Shown: positions 33,821 through 40,952 of the stretch, piece by piece
Layout of the letters: every line of letters starts with the position of its first letter
Position numbering within the stretch: the first letter of the stretch is position 1
Assembly (NCBI GenBank): GCA_003152055.1
Contig: PLZH01000227.1
Location: 5,578 to 46,529 of the forward strand
From: Burkholderiales bacterium
GTDB lineage: Bacteria; Pseudomonadota; Gammaproteobacteria; Burkholderiales; Burkholderiaceae_C
Direction of reading: 5' to 3'
Length of the DNA stretch: 40,952 nt
Position numbers and translations under genes: made by a program
The notes under the pieces: model-generated
The model's input: the letters and a program-made list of their open reading frames with translations, nothing else
Told to the model about the DNA's origin: nothing
Database searches by the model: none

Positions 33821-35385
33821 GCGAGACGCCGGGCACCTTCGCGCCGCGCTCCGACGGCCAGCCGCTCGAAGCGCAAACGAGCCTGCGGCCCGTCGTGCTC
33901 GAGCACTCGCGCGTGCCCGAGCGCATGTCGGCCGACAAGGTGCGCTGCGAAGCCTGCCCGGTGCTCTGCCAGATCAGCCCGGGCAAGCTCGGCGCCTGCG
34001 ACCGCTACGGCAACGTCGACGGCCAGCTCGCACGGCTCGACACGCTGGCACTCGTCGCCAAGCCGGGCACCGATCTCGTCGCCTGGGCGGCGGCCGCGGA
34101 AAAGCACTGGGACGGCAGCCTCGTCGGCGGCGACGCGCCGGTCTTCGTTTCCGGTGTCGGCTCGGGCACGACTTATCCCGACTACAAGCCGGCGCCCTTC
34201 ATCGTGTCGTCGCGGCACGAAGGCATCGACATGGTGACGGTGGTCACCGAAGGCATCTTCAGCTACTGCAGCTTTAAGGTGAAGATCGATACCGATCGCT
34301 ACCTCGGCCCCGAGCAGGCGACCGTGCGGCACCAGGGCGAGGCGGTCGGCCACGTCAGCACGATCGAATACGGCTCGCAGTTCCTGGCGCTCGGCGGCGT
34401 GCACCACCTCACCGGCGGCTCGAAGAGGGAAGGCCGCATCGCCTGCGAGATGATGATGGCGCTCGGCAACCGCTCGCCGGTCGAGCTGCAGATCGAAGGC
34501 GGCGCCTCGGTCGTCGTCTGCGCCAACGAGCCGCCCGTCGTCGACGGCGTCGAGGAAAAGCGCATGCGCGTCGGCTGCGGCTCGGCGGCGATCGGCATCT
34601 TCGCGCCGCAATGGTTCGGCCATGCCGACGAAGTCGTCGTCATCGACGACCACATCACCGGCGTTCTCTCCGAGCACCAGGCCGGCAAGTTCCTCGACAT
34701 GGCGCCTTCGGGCATTCGCCTGCGCGGCCGAAAATCGACGCCCGGACGCTACTTCCAGGTCGCCAACCCCGGCTCGGGCTGGGGCGGCACCGACATCACC
34801 GATCCGCTTTGCATCGTCGAAGGCTGGGACGCCAGGCACGGCGCACGGCCCGGGCTGCGGCTGCTGATGGTCTCGACCACGGGCGAGGACTCGGCCTGGT
34901 TCGTCCTCGACGATGCGCTCGTGCCGCGTCCCGCCGAGATGCCGGCCGAAGTGCGGCGCGTCGTCGAGCGCATCGGCGAGAACTGCGAGCCTTCGCTCGC
35001 CTCGGTGCTCTACGTCGCGGGCGCCGGGGGCAGCCTGCGCGCCGGCGTCACCGACAACCCGGTGCGGCTCACGCGCTCGATCAAGAGCCTGCTCGTCAAC
35101 GTCACGTGCGGCGGTGCGCCGGTGTATGTCTGGCCCGGCGGCGGCATCACGGTGATGGTCGACGTGGCGAAGATGCCGGCGATGAGCTTCGGCTCGGTGC
35201 CGACGCCGGCCATCGTCTCGCCGATAGAGTTCACGATGCGGCTTTCGGACTATCGCGCCCTCGGGGGCCACATGGATCGCGTGCGGCGCCTCGAGGATGT
35301 GCTCGCGTCGATCGCCTATCGAGTCGTCGAGCCGGCAGCGGGCAATCCCTGGCCCTTCGACGCGCTGCGGGAGAAGACGCCATGA
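33817..35385 (+). CDS. 6-hydroxynicotinate reductase family iron-sulfur protein
   Basis: A 522-residue protein that I recognise as the family annotated from the Eubacterium barkeri Hnr enzyme, which reduces 6-hydroxynicotinate to 1,4,5,6-tetrahydro-6-oxonicotinate with reduced ferredoxin. The N-terminal cluster motif is C44-X2-C47-X3-C51-X9-C61 (VRCEACPVLCQISPGKLGAC), suited to a [4Fe-4S] centre. The rest is Gly-rich alpha/beta sequence (VSGVGSGTTYPDYKP, EGIFSYCSFKVKIDTD, PGSGWGGTDITDP, CGGAPVYVWPGGGITVMVD) with no familiar Rossmann motif. Cytoplasmic. ATGA overlaps on both sides bind it tightly to the hydroxylase and to UPF0280. The substrate could be a related lactam. Confidence 0.82.
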   Translation: MSETPGTFAPRSDGQPLEAQTSLRPVVLEHSRVPERMSADKVRCEACPVLCQISPGKLGACDRYGNVDGQLARLDTLALVAKPGTDLVAWAAAAEKHWDGSLVGGDAPVFVSGVGSGTTYPDYKPAPFIVSSRHEGIDMVTVVTEGIFSYCSFKVKIDTDRYLGPEQATVRHQGEAVGHVSTIEYGSQFLALGGVHHLTGGSKREGRIACEMMMALGNRSPVELQIEGGASVVVCANEPPVVDGVEEKRMRVGCGSAAIGIFAPQWFGHADEVVVIDDHITGVLSEHQAGKFLDMAPSGIRLRGRKSTPGRYFQVANPGSGWGGTDITDPLCIVEGWDARHGARPGLRLLMVSTTGEDSAWFVLDDALVPRPAEMPAEVRRVVERIGENCEPSLASVLYVAGAGGSLRAGVTDNPVRLTRSIKSLLVNVTCGGAPVYVWPGGGITVMVDVAKMPAMSFGSVPTPAIVSPIEFTMRLSDYRALGGHMDRVRRLEDVLASIAYRVVEPAAGNPWPFDALREKTP

Positions 35386-36305
35386 GCGGCGCCGTGCGCC
35401 AGCGCTTCGCCGACGGCCGCTGGCATTTCCAGCACGGGCCGATCGACTGCATCGTCCTGGCCGAAGGCGAGGCCGGCGCCGCCGCCGAATGTGTCGAGCG
35501 CGCGTGGGCGCGCTTTCGCGGCGTGCTCGAGGAGCTCGTCGCGGAGCTGCCCTTGCTGCGCATGGACCTCGGATCGCCGGCCGGAGTGCCCGTGCTGCCG
35601 AACGGTGCGATCGCCCGGCGCATGGTCGAGGCCTGCCGCGCGCATGCGTCGACGGGCCGCTTCATCACGGCGATGGCGGCCGTCGCGGGCAGCGTCGCCG
35701 AAGAGCTGATCGCATCGTTCGCCGACCCGCGCATCGCGCGTGCCTACGTCAACAACGGCGGCGACATCGCGCTCCACCTTGCGCCCGGCGCGTCGTTCGA
35801 TGTCGGCCTCGTCGCCGACCCGGCGCGCCACCTTGTCGGCGCGCCGCTGGACGGTCGTTTCGCCGTCGATGCGTGCTCGCCGGTGCGCGGCGTCGCCACC
35901 TCGGGCTGGCGCGGGCGGAGCTTTTCGCTCGGCATCGCCGATTCGGTCACCGTGCTCGCCGCCAGCGCCTCGGCCGCCGACGCGGCGGCCACCGTGATCG
36001 CCAACGCCGTCGACCTCGACGATGCGCGCATCGTGCGTCGCCCGGCCAGCAAGATCCGCGACGACAGCGATCTCGGCGAACGCCTCGTCACCTGCGCCGT
36101 GCCGCCGCTCTCGGCCGCGGCGATCGATACGGCGCTCGGCGCCGGCGCCGAGGCGGCTCGGGGCGAGATCGCGCGCGGGCGCATCATCGCGGCGGTGCTG
36201 GCGCTGCAAGGGCGCTTCGCCGTCGTCGAAGGCGGCACCGGCGCGCCCGCCGTCGCACCGCGCCGGCATCCCGAATCCCTGCCACGGAGTTTTGCCCCAT
36301 GCTGA
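35382..36305 (+). CDS. UPF0280 (ApbE-like fold) protein
   Basis: A 307-residue protein of uncharacterised family UPF0280. Two stretches echo ApbE flavin transferases: NNGGDIALHL (about 125-134), like the NxGGD flavin-binding loop, and ASAADAAATVIANAVD (about 197-212), like the D-A-x-ATA metal loop. I recall a UPF0280 structure being classed in the ApbE-like superfamily. No signal peptide or lipobox, unlike periplasmic ApbE. Its C-terminal 45 residues are poorly conserved in character. Being coupled to the reductase gene by ATGA, a role as dedicated flavin carrier, transferase or partner of that reductase is a reasonable idea, not an established one. Confidence 0.8.
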   Translation: MSGAVRQRFADGRWHFQHGPIDCIVLAEGEAGAAAECVERAWARFRGVLEELVAELPLLRMDLGSPAGVPVLPNGAIARRMVEACRAHASTGRFITAMAAVAGSVAEELIASFADPRIARAYVNNGGDIALHLAPGASFDVGLVADPARHLVGAPLDGRFAVDACSPVRGVATSGWRGRSFSLGIADSVTVLAASASAADAAATVIANAVDLDDARIVRRPASKIRDDSDLGERLVTCAVPPLSAAAIDTALGAGAEAARGEIARGRIIAAVLALQGRFAVVEGGTGAPAVAPRRHPESLPRSFAPC

Positions 36306-36904
36306 TCCCCGCTACGCCCACGCTGCCCGAGATCGACGTGCGCAAGCTCGTCGTCTCGGTCGAAGACGTCTGGCACGACAACGGGCCGCGCCTGGCGAAG
36401 GCGCTGCGCCGCGGCAGCGCCGCCGCCGTCGTCAGGAATCCCTATGCCGGTCGCTACGTCGAAGACATCCAGCCGATGATGGAAGCGCTGAAGCCGCTCG
36501 GTCGCGAGATGGCGGCGCGCCTGGTCGAAGCGCTCGGCGGCCCGGCGAGGATCGAGGGTTACGGCAAGGGCGCGCTGGTCGGCCTTGCCGGCGAGCTCGA
36601 GCACGGCGCGCTCTGGCATGTGCCCGGCGGCTACGGCATGCGCGACCTGCTCGAAGGCTCGCATGCGATCGTCCCCTCGACGACCAAGATCGGCCCGGCC
36701 GGCACGACGATCGACATCCCGATTCACCATCGCGTCGCCGCCTACGTGCGCAGCCATTTCGACACGCTCGAGGTGCGCGTCGCCGATGCGCCGCGGCCGA
36801 ACGAGATGCTGCTCGTTATCGGCATGACGACCGGGCCGCGACCGCACGCCCGCGTCGGCGGCCTGCGGGCAGACGAGATTGCGAAGTTCGACGGGCAGCG
36901 CTAG
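36299..36904 (+). CDS. DUF1185 ('amino acid synthesis') family protein
   Basis: A 201-residue protein of PF06684, whose name 'amino acid synthesis' has little experimental basis. Recognisable blocks are VEDVWHDNGP (about 22-31), AAAVVRNPYAGRYVEDIQPMM, EGYGKGALVGLAGELEHGALWHVPGG, STTKIGPAGTTIDIPIHH and MTTGPRPHARVGGL. No cofactor motif, signal or membrane span. His and Asp residues in the conserved blocks could be catalytic. It overlaps the UPF0280 stop by seven bases. Since no classic enamidase is in the operon, this protein is one candidate for opening the reduced ring, but that is a guess from position alone. Confidence 0.82.
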   Translation: MLIPATPTLPEIDVRKLVVSVEDVWHDNGPRLAKALRRGSAAAVVRNPYAGRYVEDIQPMMEALKPLGREMAARLVEALGGPARIEGYGKGALVGLAGELEHGALWHVPGGYGMRDLLEGSHAIVPSTTKIGPAGTTIDIPIHHRVAAYVRSHFDTLEVRVADAPRPNEMLLVIGMTTGPRPHARVGGLRADEIAKFDGQR

Positions 36905-36975
36905 CGTCAGGCCGCCGCGCCGGCACGAACGATGCATGACAAGAGGACGGTTGAACATCACCACGGAGGCACACC

Positions 36976-37707
36976 ATGAATGACATGCAACGCAGGGATT
37001 TCGTTCGCCGCGTCGCTTTGGCCGGAGCCAGCCTGTACGGACTCGGCGCTGCGGGTGGCGCCTTCGCCGCCGCGGCGATCAAGCCCGACGCGAAGAGCGC
37101 GCTGCTCGTCATCGACGTGCAGAACTGCTTCGTCACCGGCGGCACCTTGCCGGTGAAGGACGGCGAGCAGGTTGTTCCGGTCATCAACAAGATAGCGCCG
37201 GCGTTCGAGAACATCATCGTCACGCAGGACTGGCACACGCCCGGCCATGTCTCGTTCGCCTCGGCGCACGCCGGCAAGAAGCCGTTCGAGAGCATCAAGC
37301 TCGCCTACGGCAACCAGGTGCTCTGGCCCGATCACTGCATCCAGGGCACGCCCGATGCGGCCCTGCTCAAGGACCTGTCGCTGCCGAAGGCGCAGCTGGT
37401 CATCAGGAAGGGCTACCACCAGTCGACCGACAGCTACTCGGCCTTCATGGAGGCCGACGGCAAGACCTCGACGGGTCTCGCGGCCTACCTGAAGGCGCAC
37501 GGCGTCGACACGGTCTACGTCTGCGGCCTGGCCACCGATTTCTGCGTTGCCTGGACGGCGCTCGATGCGAGGAAGGCCGGCTTCAGGGCCTCGGTCATCG
37601 AGGACGCGTCGCGCGGCATCGATCTCAACGGCTCGCTGAAAGCGGCGTGGGCGCAGATGACGAAGGCTGGCGTCAAGCGCATCCAGTCGAGCGACATCGC
37701 GGTCTGA
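36976..37707 (+). CDS. pncA: nicotinamidase with a twin-arginine signal peptide
   Basis: Isochorismatase-fold amidase of 243 residues, closest in wording to PncA, which turns nicotinamide into nicotinate and ammonia. The catalytic triad is D47 (VIDVQN), K145 (IRKGYHQSTDSYSAF) and C190 (LATDFC); metal ligands are D85 and H87 (QDWH) and H120 (LWPDHC). The first 32 residues are additional to cytosolic PncA: RRDFV (6-10), a hydrophobic Gly/Ala-rich stretch (13-30) and AFA before the likely cleavage, i.e. a Tat signal. The enzyme should act in the periplasm. A GGAGG ribosome binding site lies eight bases before the ATG; the gap of 71 bases after DUF1185 may hold a second promoter. It precedes an ABC importer gene by 16 bases. 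Confidence 0.88.
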   Translation: MNDMQRRDFVRRVALAGASLYGLGAAGGAFAAAAIKPDAKSALLVIDVQNCFVTGGTLPVKDGEQVVPVINKIAPAFENIIVTQDWHTPGHVSFASAHAGKKPFESIKLAYGNQVLWPDHCIQGTPDAALLKDLSLPKAQLVIRKGYHQSTDSYSAFMEADGKTSTGLAAYLKAHGVDTVYVCGLATDFCVAWTALDARKAGFRASVIEDASRGIDLNGSLKAAWAQMTKAGVKRIQSSDIAV

Positions 37708-37723
37708 ACCAGGAGCCCTCTTC

Positions 37724-38914
37724 ATGCTGAAACCACTCATCCTCGCCGCCTTCGCCGCGGTCGCGACGTCCGGGGCGAATGCCCAGGACACGATCAAGAT
37801 CGGCGAGATCAACAGCTACAAGGCGCAGCCGGCTTTCCTCGATCCGTACAAGAAGGGCTGGGAGCTCGGCGTCGAGGAAGTGAATGCGGCCGGCGGCGTG
37901 CTGGGCAGGAAGCTGCAGGTCATCTCGCGCGACGACAACGCCAACCCGGGCGATGCCGTTCGCGTCGCCGAAGAGCTGGTGTCGCGCGAGGGCGTGTCGC
38001 TGATCTGCGGCACGTTCCTCTCGAACATCGGCCTGGCGGTCACGGATTTCGCGAAGCAGAAGAAGATCTTCTTCCTCGCCTCCGAGCCGCTCACCGACAA
38101 GATCACCTGGCAGGACGGCAACCGCTACACCTTTCGCCTGCGGCCCAACACCTACATGCAGGTGGCGATGCTCGTGCCCGAGGCGGTGAAGCTGCACAAG
38201 AAGCGCTGGGCGCTCATCTACCCGAACTACGAATACGGGCAGTCGGCAGCGGCAACGTTCAAGGAGATGATGAAGAAGGCCCAGCCCGACGTCGAGTTCG
38301 TCGGCGAGCAGGCGTCGCCGCTCGGCCGCATTGATGCCGGCCCGGTTTCCCAGGCGCTCGCCGATGCCAAGCCCGACGCGATATTCAACGTGCTCTTCGG
38401 CGCCGACCTCATCAAGTTCGTCCGCGAAGGCAACTCGCGCGATCTGTTCAAGGGCCGTGAGGTCGTGAGCCTGCTTACCGGCGAGCCCGAGTACATCGAG
38501 CCCTTGAAGGGCGAAGCGCCGGTGGGCTGGATCGTCACCGGCTATCCGTACTACGGCATCCAGACCGAGGACCACAAGAAATTCTTCCTCGCCTACTACC
38601 GCAAGTACAGCGAGTACCCGCGACTCGGCTCGGTGGTCGGCTATTCGACCATCATGTCGATCGCCGAAGGCCTGAAGCGCGCCAGATCGACCGATACCGA
38701 AAAGCTCATCGCCGCCTTCAGCGGCATGCCGGTGACGACGCCGTTCGGGCGCGTCACGTATCGCGCAATCGATCACCAGTCGACCATGGGCGCGTTCGTC
38801 GGCCGCACCAAGCTCGAGGGCGACAAGGGCGTGATGACCGACTACCGCTATCTCGATGGAGCGAGCTACCTGCCGAGCGACGCCGAGGTGAAGAAGCTGC
38901 GGCCGGCCGATTGA
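37724..38914 (+). CDS. periplasmic substrate-binding protein of a LIV-type ABC importer
   Basis: A 396-residue type I periplasmic binding protein. A short Sec signal ends at ANA-QD (cleavage after residue 20). The mature part starts DTIKIGEINSYKAQPAFLDPYKKGWELGVEEVNAAGG, as in branched-chain amino acid/amide and aromatic-acid binders, and has the VSLICGTFLSN and YPNYEYGQSAAATF blocks. An imported aromatic acid such as nicotinate fits the operon; specificity cannot be read from sequence. AGGAG precedes the start, and the fused permease follows 19 bases on. Confidence 0.9.
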   Translation: MLKPLILAAFAAVATSGANAQDTIKIGEINSYKAQPAFLDPYKKGWELGVEEVNAAGGVLGRKLQVISRDDNANPGDAVRVAEELVSREGVSLICGTFLSNIGLAVTDFAKQKKIFFLASEPLTDKITWQDGNRYTFRLRPNTYMQVAMLVPEAVKLHKKRWALIYPNYEYGQSAAATFKEMMKKAQPDVEFVGEQASPLGRIDAGPVSQALADAKPDAIFNVLFGADLIKFVREGNSRDLFKGREVVSLLTGEPEYIEPLKGEAPVGWIVTGYPYYGIQTEDHKKFFLAYYRKYSEYPRLGSVVGYSTIMSIAEGLKRARSTDTEKLIAAFSGMPVTTPFGRVTYRAIDHQSTMGAFVGRTKLEGDKGVMTDYRYLDGASYLPSDAEVKKLRPAD

Positions 38915-38933
38915 CGACGCGATCGATGCGCGG

Positions 38934-40829
38934 ATGACGCTCACGTCCGCCCTTCTCCAGATCCTCACCGGTCTCGCTTCCGCGTCGACGCTGTTCCTGG
39001 TCGCGAGCGGCCTCTCGCTGATCTTCGGCGTGACGCGGATCGTCAACTTCGCGCACGGCTCGTTCTACATGATCGGCCTCTACGCCGCGGTAGCGCTGGC
39101 CGCTGCGTTCGGCGCCGGGCCGTCCGGCTTCTGGGGCAGCGTGCTGCTGGCGGCGCTCGCCGTCGCTGCGCTTGGCGCCGCGATCGAGATGCTCGTGCTG
39201 CGCCGCCTCTACGCCGCGCCCGAGCTCTATCAGCTGCTTGCGACTTTCGCTCTCGTGCTCGTGATCCGCGATGCGGCGCTGTGGGCCTGGGGCGCGGAAG
39301 ACATCCTCGGCCCGCGAGCGCCGGGCATGAAGGGAGCGGTCAGCGTCTTCGGCCTGCCGTTTCCGAGCTACGACGTGTTCCTGATCTTCGTCGGCCCCGC
39401 CGTCCTCGGCCTCCTATGGCTGCTTCTCACGCGCACGCGCTGGGGCTTGCTCGTTCGCGCCGCGACGCAGGACCGCGAGATGGTCGGCGCCCTCGGCGTC
39501 AACCAGCGCTGGCTCTTCACCTCGGTGTTCGCGCTCGGCACTTTTCTGGCGGCGCTCGGCGGCGCCTTGCAGATGCCGCACGAGCCGGCGAACCTGAATC
39601 TCGACCTCGCTCTCATCGGCGAGGTCTTCGTGGTGGTCGTCGTCGGCGGCATGGGCTCGATCGTCGGCGCCTTCGTCGCGGCGGTGCTGATCGCCATGGT
39701 CAAGGCCGTCTGCATCGCCGCCGGCTCGATCGACGTCTTCGGCGCGTCGTTTCCGCTCAGCAAGCTGACGCTGGTCGCCGAGTTCCTCGTCATGGCCTTC
39801 GTGCTCGTCCGGCGGCCGTGGGGCCTGTTCGGCAAGCCGCAGGCCGTGGTGCGCGGGCTGGGCCCGGCGGAGGCGCCGCTTCGGCCCCTGCCCGCAGTGT
39901 GGCGGCGCGCCGGCTGGGCGGTGCTGGTCGCGCTCGTCTTCGTTGCCGCGCTGAACGCGCCGGCGCCTTATGTCGTCGTGCTGATGATCGACATGCTCAT
40001 TGCCGTGCTCTTCGCCGCGAGCCTGCACTTCCTCATGGGCCCGTCCGGCATGCATTCGTTCGGGCATGCCGCCTACTTCGGCCTCGGTGCCTACGGTGCG
40101 GCGCTGTTCTTCAAGGCGCTCGGCTGGCCGATGGAAGCCTCGCTGCTGCTGGCGCCGCTGCTCGCCGCCGCAGGAGCCTTCGTCTTCGGCTGGTTCTGCG
40201 TGCGCCTGTCGGGCGTCTACCTCGCGATGCTGACGCTCGCCTTCGCGCAGATCGTCTGGTCGGTCGTCTTCCAGTGGGATGCGCTCACCGGCGGCAGCAA
40301 CGGCCTCGTCGGCATCTGGCCTTCGGCCTGGCTCGCGCCCAAGCCTGCCTACTATCTGCTCACCCTGGCGTTCACGGTGGCGGGCTGCGGCCTGCTCGTT
40401 CGCATGCTGCATGCGCCATTCGGGCTGGCCTTGCGCGCGAGCCGCGATTCGCCGCTGCGCGCCGCGGCGATCGGCATCCGCGTGCCGCGCCTGCAGTGGA
40501 TCGCCTTCGTTGTCGCCGGCACGATCGCCGGCCTCGCAGGCTCGCTCTTCGCGTTTGCCAAAGGCACGATCTCGCCGGAGACGCTTGGCGTCGGCAAATC
40601 GGTCGACGGCCTCGTCATGGTCTTGCTCGGCGGTGTGCAGGCGGTGTCGGGCCCGTGGGTCGGTGGCGCGCTCTTCACTTGGCTGCAGGACACGGTCGCG
40701 CGCCAGACCGACTACTGGCGCGCTCTGCTCGGAATCGTCATGCTCGCGCTCGTGCTCGTCTTTCCGCTCGGCGTTGCGGGCGGCCTGAAGCGCCTCTTCA
40801 TTCGCGAGCAGGGCGGCGCGACGAGATGA
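38934..40829 (+). CDS. fused LivH-LivM permease of the ABC importer
   Basis: A 631-residue inner-membrane protein joining the two permease subunits that are usually separate. Residues 1 to about 295 are LivH-like with SLIFGVTRIVNFAHGSFYMIGLY and EVFVVVVVGGMGSIVGAFVAA; about 330-631 are LivM-like with GPSGMHSFGHAAYFGLGAYGA, SGVYLAMLTLAFAQIVW, GGSNGL and RDSPLRAAAIGI. The linker (about 296-328) is hydrophilic. Around 16-18 spans are expected. The ATG at 38934 is taken although an SD is weak. The stop overlaps the ATPase gene (ATGA). Confidence 0.9.
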   Translation: MTLTSALLQILTGLASASTLFLVASGLSLIFGVTRIVNFAHGSFYMIGLYAAVALAAAFGAGPSGFWGSVLLAALAVAALGAAIEMLVLRRLYAAPELYQLLATFALVLVIRDAALWAWGAEDILGPRAPGMKGAVSVFGLPFPSYDVFLIFVGPAVLGLLWLLLTRTRWGLLVRAATQDREMVGALGVNQRWLFTSVFALGTFLAALGGALQMPHEPANLNLDLALIGEVFVVVVVGGMGSIVGAFVAAVLIAMVKAVCIAAGSIDVFGASFPLSKLTLVAEFLVMAFVLVRRPWGLFGKPQAVVRGLGPAEAPLRPLPAVWRRAGWAVLVALVFVAALNAPAPYVVVLMIDMLIAVLFAASLHFLMGPSGMHSFGHAAYFGLGAYGAALFFKALGWPMEASLLLAPLLAAAGAFVFGWFCVRLSGVYLAMLTLAFAQIVWSVVFQWDALTGGSNGLVGIWPSAWLAPKPAYYLLTLAFTVAGCGLLVRMLHAPFGLALRASRDSPLRAAAIGIRVPRLQWIAFVVAGTIAGLAGSLFAFAKGTISPETLGVGKSVDGLVMVLLGGVQAVSGPWVGGALFTWLQDTVARQTDYWRALLGIVMLALVLVFPLGVAGGLKRLFIREQGGATR

Positions 40830-40952
40830 CGACGGCGCCGCTCCTGGCCGTGCGCGGCCTCTCGAAATCGTTCGGCGGCGTGCGCGCCGTCGCCGGCGTG
40901 AGCTTCGATCTCGGCGCCGGCGAAATGCTCGCGCTGATCGGGCCGAACGGCG
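40826..40952 (+). CDS. ABC importer ATPase, LivG-like (truncated by the window edge)
   Basis: The first 42 residues of a LIV-type ATP-binding subunit are visible: LLAVRGLSKSFGGVRAV, the usual beta-strand and A-loop region, then LALIGPNG, the beginning of Walker A. The gene continues past the right edge. It starts inside the stop of the permease (ATGA). A second ATPase (LivF) and further catabolic genes are expected beyond the window. Confidence 0.9.
   Translation, partial: MTTAPLLAVRGLSKSFGGVRAVAGVSFDLGAGEMLALIGPNG

Noticed and set aside
32455-35385. A fused Mo-hydroxylase/reductase polypeptide suggested by a very long open frame
   Set aside because: The frame of the reductase is open far upstream, but that part is an Arg/Ala-rich shadow of the hydroxylase gene; the ATGA overlap at 33817-33820 marks the real boundary.
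1-40952. CRISPR arrays, insertion sequences, tRNA genes or prophage
   Set aside because: No regularly spaced repeats, transposase or integrase motifs, tRNA-like cloverleaf or CCA-flanked segments were found in any gap, and the gaps are too short for most of these.

Overview
The window (40,952 bases, very GC-rich) looks like the chromosome of a betaproteobacterium, most likely Burkholderiales. The signs are an hslVU/dksA/CobW-type GTPase neighbourhood, an HslV with a six-residue propeptide, a Cys-poor DksA, separate GlyQ and GlyS subunits, a LiuR-like MerR regulator next to aceK, and almost universal G/C third positions. Coding density is close to total. No stretch over 300 bases lacks a gene; the longest gaps are 6103-6294 (192 bases), 4881-5058 (178) and 30031-30137 (107). 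I see no tRNA, rRNA, CRISPR array, insertion sequence or phage gene.

Layout. (1) 82-6102, minus strand: COG0523 GTPase, dksA, a STAS-domain protein, hslV, hslU (zinc/stringent-response and proteolysis genes). (2) 6295-14106, plus strand: envelope and housekeeping genes corC-like, lnt, glyQ, glyS, gmhB, plsC and a YgjP-like metalloprotease, mostly with start and stop codons overlapping. (3) 14114-28531: a LiuR-type regulator with a divergent metallo-beta-lactamase-fold hydrolase, a shared palindromic operator, then carbonic anhydrase, aceK and a long acyl-CoA/branched-chain catabolic run (thiolase, LysE exporter, SDR, MaoC hydratase, two acyl-CoA dehydrogenases, Kelch protein, DsbA/kappa-GST isomerase, two DinB-fold proteins, LiuC-like hydratase, DUF4126 membrane protein, HMG-CoA lyase). 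The products, acetyl-CoA and acetoacetate, fit with AceK, which sets the balance between TCA cycle and glyoxylate shunt. (4) 28580-40952: a minus-strand tetR-fpr pair and, across a perfect 8-4-8 palindrome, a plus-strand operon running off the right edge.

The last operon is the most interesting part. In order it holds a FAD subunit, an unusual fusion of the 2Fe-2S and molybdenum subunits of a hydroxylase, a protein of the 6-hydroxynicotinate reductase family with an N-terminal Cys cluster, a UPF0280 (ApbE-like) protein, a DUF1185 'amino acid synthesis' protein, a nicotinamidase with a twin-arginine signal peptide, and a LIV-type ABC importer with its two permeases fused. Read together it suggests a reductive nicotinamide/nicotinate catabolic system: deamidation outside the cytoplasm, import, hydroxylation at C6, ferredoxin-dependent ring reduction, then ring opening by an enzyme not yet assigned. 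The last step and the roles of UPF0280 and DUF1185 are inference; family assignments of the other genes rest on visible motifs.
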